In this document: positions 61,638 to 64,000 of the stretch, piece after piece
How positions within the stretch are numbered: the stretch's first letter is position 1
How the letters are laid out: every line of letters begins with the position of its first letter
From: Telluria mixta
GTDB lineage: Bacteria > Pseudomonadota > Gammaproteobacteria > Burkholderiales > Burkholderiaceae_D
Reading direction: 5' to 3'
NCBI RefSeq assembly: GCF_029223865.1
Contig: NZ_CP119520.1
Span: forward strand, 4,402,001-4,466,000
DNA: 64,000 bases
The notes under the pieces: model-generated
Database searches by the model: none
Told to the model about the DNA's origin: nothing
Seen by the model: the letters and a program-made list of their open reading frames with translations, nothing else
Translations under genes and position numbers: made by a program

Positions 61638-62762
61638 GTGAAACTCGCCACGTATCAGGAATTCGCCCCGCCGCACGTCGGTGGCCTGGACATCGCCCTG
61701 GACGATTCCGCGCAGCACCGCCGGGTCCTCGACAAGTTCGACGAACTCGGCTTGCGGCCCTATCTCGCACCCTGCGATCACGGCCGCGGTTTCGCGCTGT
61801 CGGCGGACGCCGCGCATGCGCTTGTCGATGAGGGCGACACGCTGAACCTGTGCCGCGACCTCGGCCTCGATACCGCCGCGAACATGGTCCACCTCGAACG
61901 CGAGATCGTGCTGGCGTTGCTGGCCGCGCCGCGCGCACTGCCCTTTGCGAGCGCCGCCGAATTCCTGGCGGCGGTCGCGATCCGGCGCAACATCGTCGTG
62001 GCCGCGCGCGCGACCCAGCTCGCGTTCGGCACGGCCGAAGCGGACCGCCCGGCCACGCACTGGACGTACGACGAAGACCGCGGCTTCATCGTCTTGCCCG
62101 GACAGCCACTGATCGAGGCCCTCACGCTCGCCACGCAGCCCGACGCGGGCGATGGCCGCATGTACGCGTTCTCCTGCTACCGCGCAACCGAATACGTGAT
62201 GTTGCTCGGGATCGCGCGCGAACTCGAGCGGACCAACCCGGCGCTGCTCGCGGCCTTGCAGCGGCAGTGGGAGACGTCCGCGATCCAGTCGGGCGCCTTC
62301 CACGACGTCTTCCTCGTCGAATACGGTTCGTTCGACGCGCCGCTGCCGCCGCGCTGGTACGTGCCGGGCGACCGCGTGTGGTTCCGCAATCCGGACGCGC
62401 TGTCGTCGGACGCGTCCGGCTACGAAGGCTCGTGGGTGATCTATCTCGGCAACGGCCTGTTCAGCAATTTCTGGCAGCGCGACCGGCCCTACAGCCTGGT
62501 CGCCAAATGCCTGGAGATCCACCACTGGCGCCACGGCACGTATGTCGACGCGGCCGGCGACTTGCGGATGAACGAGGATATCGTCGCCGCGCGTGTGGCG
62601 GAAACAGCCGCCAATCCGGCGGCGCTGGCGGCAGTCTTCGCGCGCATGTCGCGCCTGCGTGACACGCGCGGCGTGTATGCCGACGGCGGCTGCATCGACG
62701 TCTCGCGCGAATTCGCACGTCCCGTCTGCCCCGGCACCACGGATATCGTGCTGCCGGGTTGA
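61638..62762 (+). CDS. Tgl-like protein-glutamine gamma-glutamyltransferase
   Basis: From GTG 61638 the product is 374 residues, longer than the 245 of Bacillus Tgl. From memory of Bacillus Tgl, RRNIVVAARATQ, GRMYAFSCYRATEYVMLLGIA and WYVPGDRVWFRNPD...GSWVIYLGNGLF align with its RMNIVAAAKTL, FYAFECATAIVI and FFLGDCLYFKNPE...GENVILLG. Cys180 matches catalytic Cys116; the partner glutamates Glu115 and Glu187 appear as Ser (FSC, GSW). It may cross-link proteins with altered chemistry or only bind. There is no signal peptide. Earlier in-frame starts exist back to 61341 but cross the AT-rich leader. The gene has long leader DNA with two hairpins and abuts the phaC end. Confidence 0.75.
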   Translation: MKLATYQEFAPPHVGGLDIALDDSAQHRRVLDKFDELGLRPYLAPCDHGRGFALSADAAHALVDEGDTLNLCRDLGLDTAANMVHLEREIVLALLAAPRALPFASAAEFLAAVAIRRNIVVAARATQLAFGTAEADRPATHWTYDEDRGFIVLPGQPLIEALTLATQPDAGDGRMYAFSCYRATEYVMLLGIARELERTNPALLAALQRQWETSAIQSGAFHDVFLVEYGSFDAPLPPRWYVPGDRVWFRNPDALSSDASGYEGSWVIYLGNGLFSNFWQRDRPYSLVAKCLEIHHWRHGTYVDAAGDLRMNEDIVAARVAETAANPAALAAVFARMSRLRDTRGVYADGGCIDVSREFARPVCPGTTDIVLPG

Positions 62763-62766
62763 AAGA

Positions 62767-63999
62767 TCACGGCTCCAGGACGTAGTGGCCGGGCGCATCG
62801 CGCACGCTGCGGCCTGGCGGAGGCGGCGCCACCCACGGGCCGGCCAGCCGGGTCAGCCAATGCTCCCACGCCGGCCACCAGCTGCCTTCCCGCACGCGCG
62901 TCTCGGCCTGCCAGCTGTCGGGATCGGTGTACGGTGCATCGTGCTCGTGCGTGCTCATCTGGTAACTGCGGTTCGGCGTGCCCGGCGGCGACACGACGCC
63001 CGCGTTGTGGCCGCCCGACGTCAGCAGGAACGTCACCGACGTATCGCTCAGCGGAATGACTTTATAGACGGAGCGCCATGGCGCCACGTGGTCCGTCATC
63101 GTGCCGACCGCGAGGATGGGGATGTGGATGTCCGTCAGCGCCACGGGCCGCCCGTTCACGAGATAGCGTGAGCTGGCCAGGCTGTTCTGCAGGAACAGGT
63201 TGCGCAGGTACTGGGAATGCATGCGGTACGGCATGCGGGTGGCGTCCGCGTTCCATGAGGCCAGGTCGTTGTCCTTGTCGGGGATGTCCAGCAGGTAGTG
63301 GCGCAGGCGGCGCGACCAGATCAGGTCGTTCGAACGCAGCAGCTGGAACGCGCCCGCCATCTGGCGCGTGTCCAGGTAGCCCTGCTGCCACATGACGGCT
63401 TCCAGGAAGCTGACCTGGCTCTCGTCGATGAACAGCGACAGCTCGCCCGGCTCCGTGAAGTCGACCTGCGCGGCAAGCAGGGTCATGCTGGCGAGGCGCT
63501 CGTCGCCGTCGCGCGCCATCGCCGCCGCCGCGATCGCCAGCAGGGTGCCGCCCAGGCAATAGCCGCACGCGTTGACCTGCGGGGCGCCGGTCTCGCGCAC
63601 GACCGTGTCCAGCGATTCCATGATGCCGTGGCGGCGGTAATCGTCCAGCGAGAGGTCGCGATCGTCGGCCTGCGGATTCTTCCACGAGATCATGTACACG
63701 GTGTGGCCATGCTCGACGAGGTAGCGCACGAGCGAGTTGTGGGGGGAGAGGTCGAGGATGTAGTACTTCATGATCCACGCCGGCACGATGAGCAGCGGCA
63801 CGGCGTGGACCTGCGGCGTGACGGGATCGTAGCGCAGCAGCTCGACGAGGTGGTTTTCCATGACGACTTTGCCGGGCGTAATGGCGACGTCGCGCCCGGG
63901 CCGGAAGCTGACGGGCGCGGACGTGCCGGCCAGCGCGCGGCGCATGTCGGTGCCGGCGCGGACCATGCCGTGCGCGAGGTTCTGCCCGCCGCTGGCGAG
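62767..63999 (-). CDS. phaC: PHA synthase, 3' part (continues beyond window)
   Basis: The open frame reaches the window end, so about 410 C-terminal codons are visible. It is a class I/II-type poly-3-hydroxyalkanoate synthase: lipase-like box GYCLGG with the nucleophile Cys, general base Asp in GTMTDHVAPWRS and His in TSGGHNAGVV. PSWINKYYILDL-like PAWIMKYYILDLSPHNSLVRYLVEHG (in parts) and SWKNPQADDRDLSLDDY are conserved. It polymerises hydroxyacyl-CoA into storage granules in the cytoplasm. WWPAWEHWL near the C-terminus is usual. With bdhA and a patatin nearby, the region is concerned with PHB making and use. Confidence 0.95.
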   Translation of the reverse strand, partial: LASGGQNLAHGMVRAGTDMRRALAGTSAPVSFRPGRDVAITPGKVVMENHLVELLRYDPVTPQVHAVPLLIVPAWIMKYYILDLSPHNSLVRYLVEHGHTVYMISWKNPQADDRDLSLDDYRRHGIMESLDTVVRETGAPQVNACGYCLGGTLLAIAAAAMARDGDERLASMTLLAAQVDFTEPGELSLFIDESQVSFLEAVMWQQGYLDTRQMAGAFQLLRSNDLIWSRRLRHYLLDIPDKDNDLASWNADATRMPYRMHSQYLRNLFLQNSLASSRYLVNGRPVALTDIHIPILAVGTMTDHVAPWRSVYKVIPLSDTSVTFLLTSGGHNAGVVSPPGTPNRSYQMSTHEHDAPYTDPDSWQAETRVREGSWWPAWEHWLTRLAGPWVAPPPPGRSVRDAPGHYVLEP

Positions 64000-64000
64000 C

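Overview
The window comes from the chromosome of a high-GC Gram-negative betaproteobacterium, most likely Massilia or a close relative in Oxalobacteraceae. This is inferred from protein character alone: TonB-dependent receptors beside exported glycoside hydrolases, a Bordetella-type porin, a Bug/TctC binding protein, AcnB, and a PHA synthase with 3-hydroxybutyrate dehydrogenase. No rRNA, tRNA, CRISPR array or prophage was recognised. Coding density is high, with many convergent or ATGA-type overlaps.

Layout. 1-6.9 kb: the end of a TonB-dependent receptor with a clear terminator, a two-domain serine hydrolase/alpha-beta hydrolase fusion, a tandem rhodanese and a GGDEF-EAL protein. 7.0-8.4 kb: a decayed IS607-like element (MerR-type TnpA remnant plus a tnpB with one in-frame amber). 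8.4-14.8 kb: acnB, an AraC regulator, two tiny ORFs, and an Lrp regulator divergent from an acetolactate synthase large subunit. 14.7-18.3 kb: a membrane protein gene cut by an in-frame TGA, divergent from a protein with an HEALE motif and a leaderless subtilase. 18.3-22.6 kb: GH97 and GH43 enzymes sharing a short promoter motif, and a DHFR-like protein. 22.6-27.9 kb: a TonB-C lipoprotein, a Tai4-like orphan immunity protein, a TRIC channel, a 2-hydroxycarboxylate transporter with a TctC-like binding protein, and a DJ-1/PfpI protein lacking its cysteine. 27.9-33.1 kb: a FUSC membrane protein, a vanadium haloperoxidase-like lipoprotein, an ECF sigma factor and a lone ClpP. 33.2-37.4 kb: a translationally coupled small protein and lipoprotein, a gene relic and a GH74 enzyme followed by an inverted repeat. 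37.5-40.4 kb: a MASE1-GGDEF protein and an aldehyde dehydrogenase. 40.5-47.6 kb: a broken and an intact TonB-dependent receptor, a GH29 fucosidase and a GH2 galactosidase.

47.6-53.9 kb is the clearest pathway: KdgD, a LacI-type regulator, galactarate dehydratase, a porin and a GudP/GarP-type transporter. Together they import galactarate/glucarate and convert galactarate to alpha-ketoglutarate semialdehyde. Three near-identical 16-bp palindromes lie in the regulator/garD promoter. 53.9-64 kb: a chemoreceptor, a GH20 hexosaminidase, bdhA overlapping a patatin, a carboxymuconolactone decarboxylase-family protein, a NUDIX protein, a DsbA-family protein, a Tgl-like transglutaminase (a family known from Bacillus spore coats) and the 3' part of a PHA synthase.

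The least explained material is the HEALE/subtilase/interrupted membrane-protein locus, the Tgl-like protein, the coupled 33.3-34.8 kb pair and the hydrolase fusion. All assignments are by reading the translations; no database search was run.
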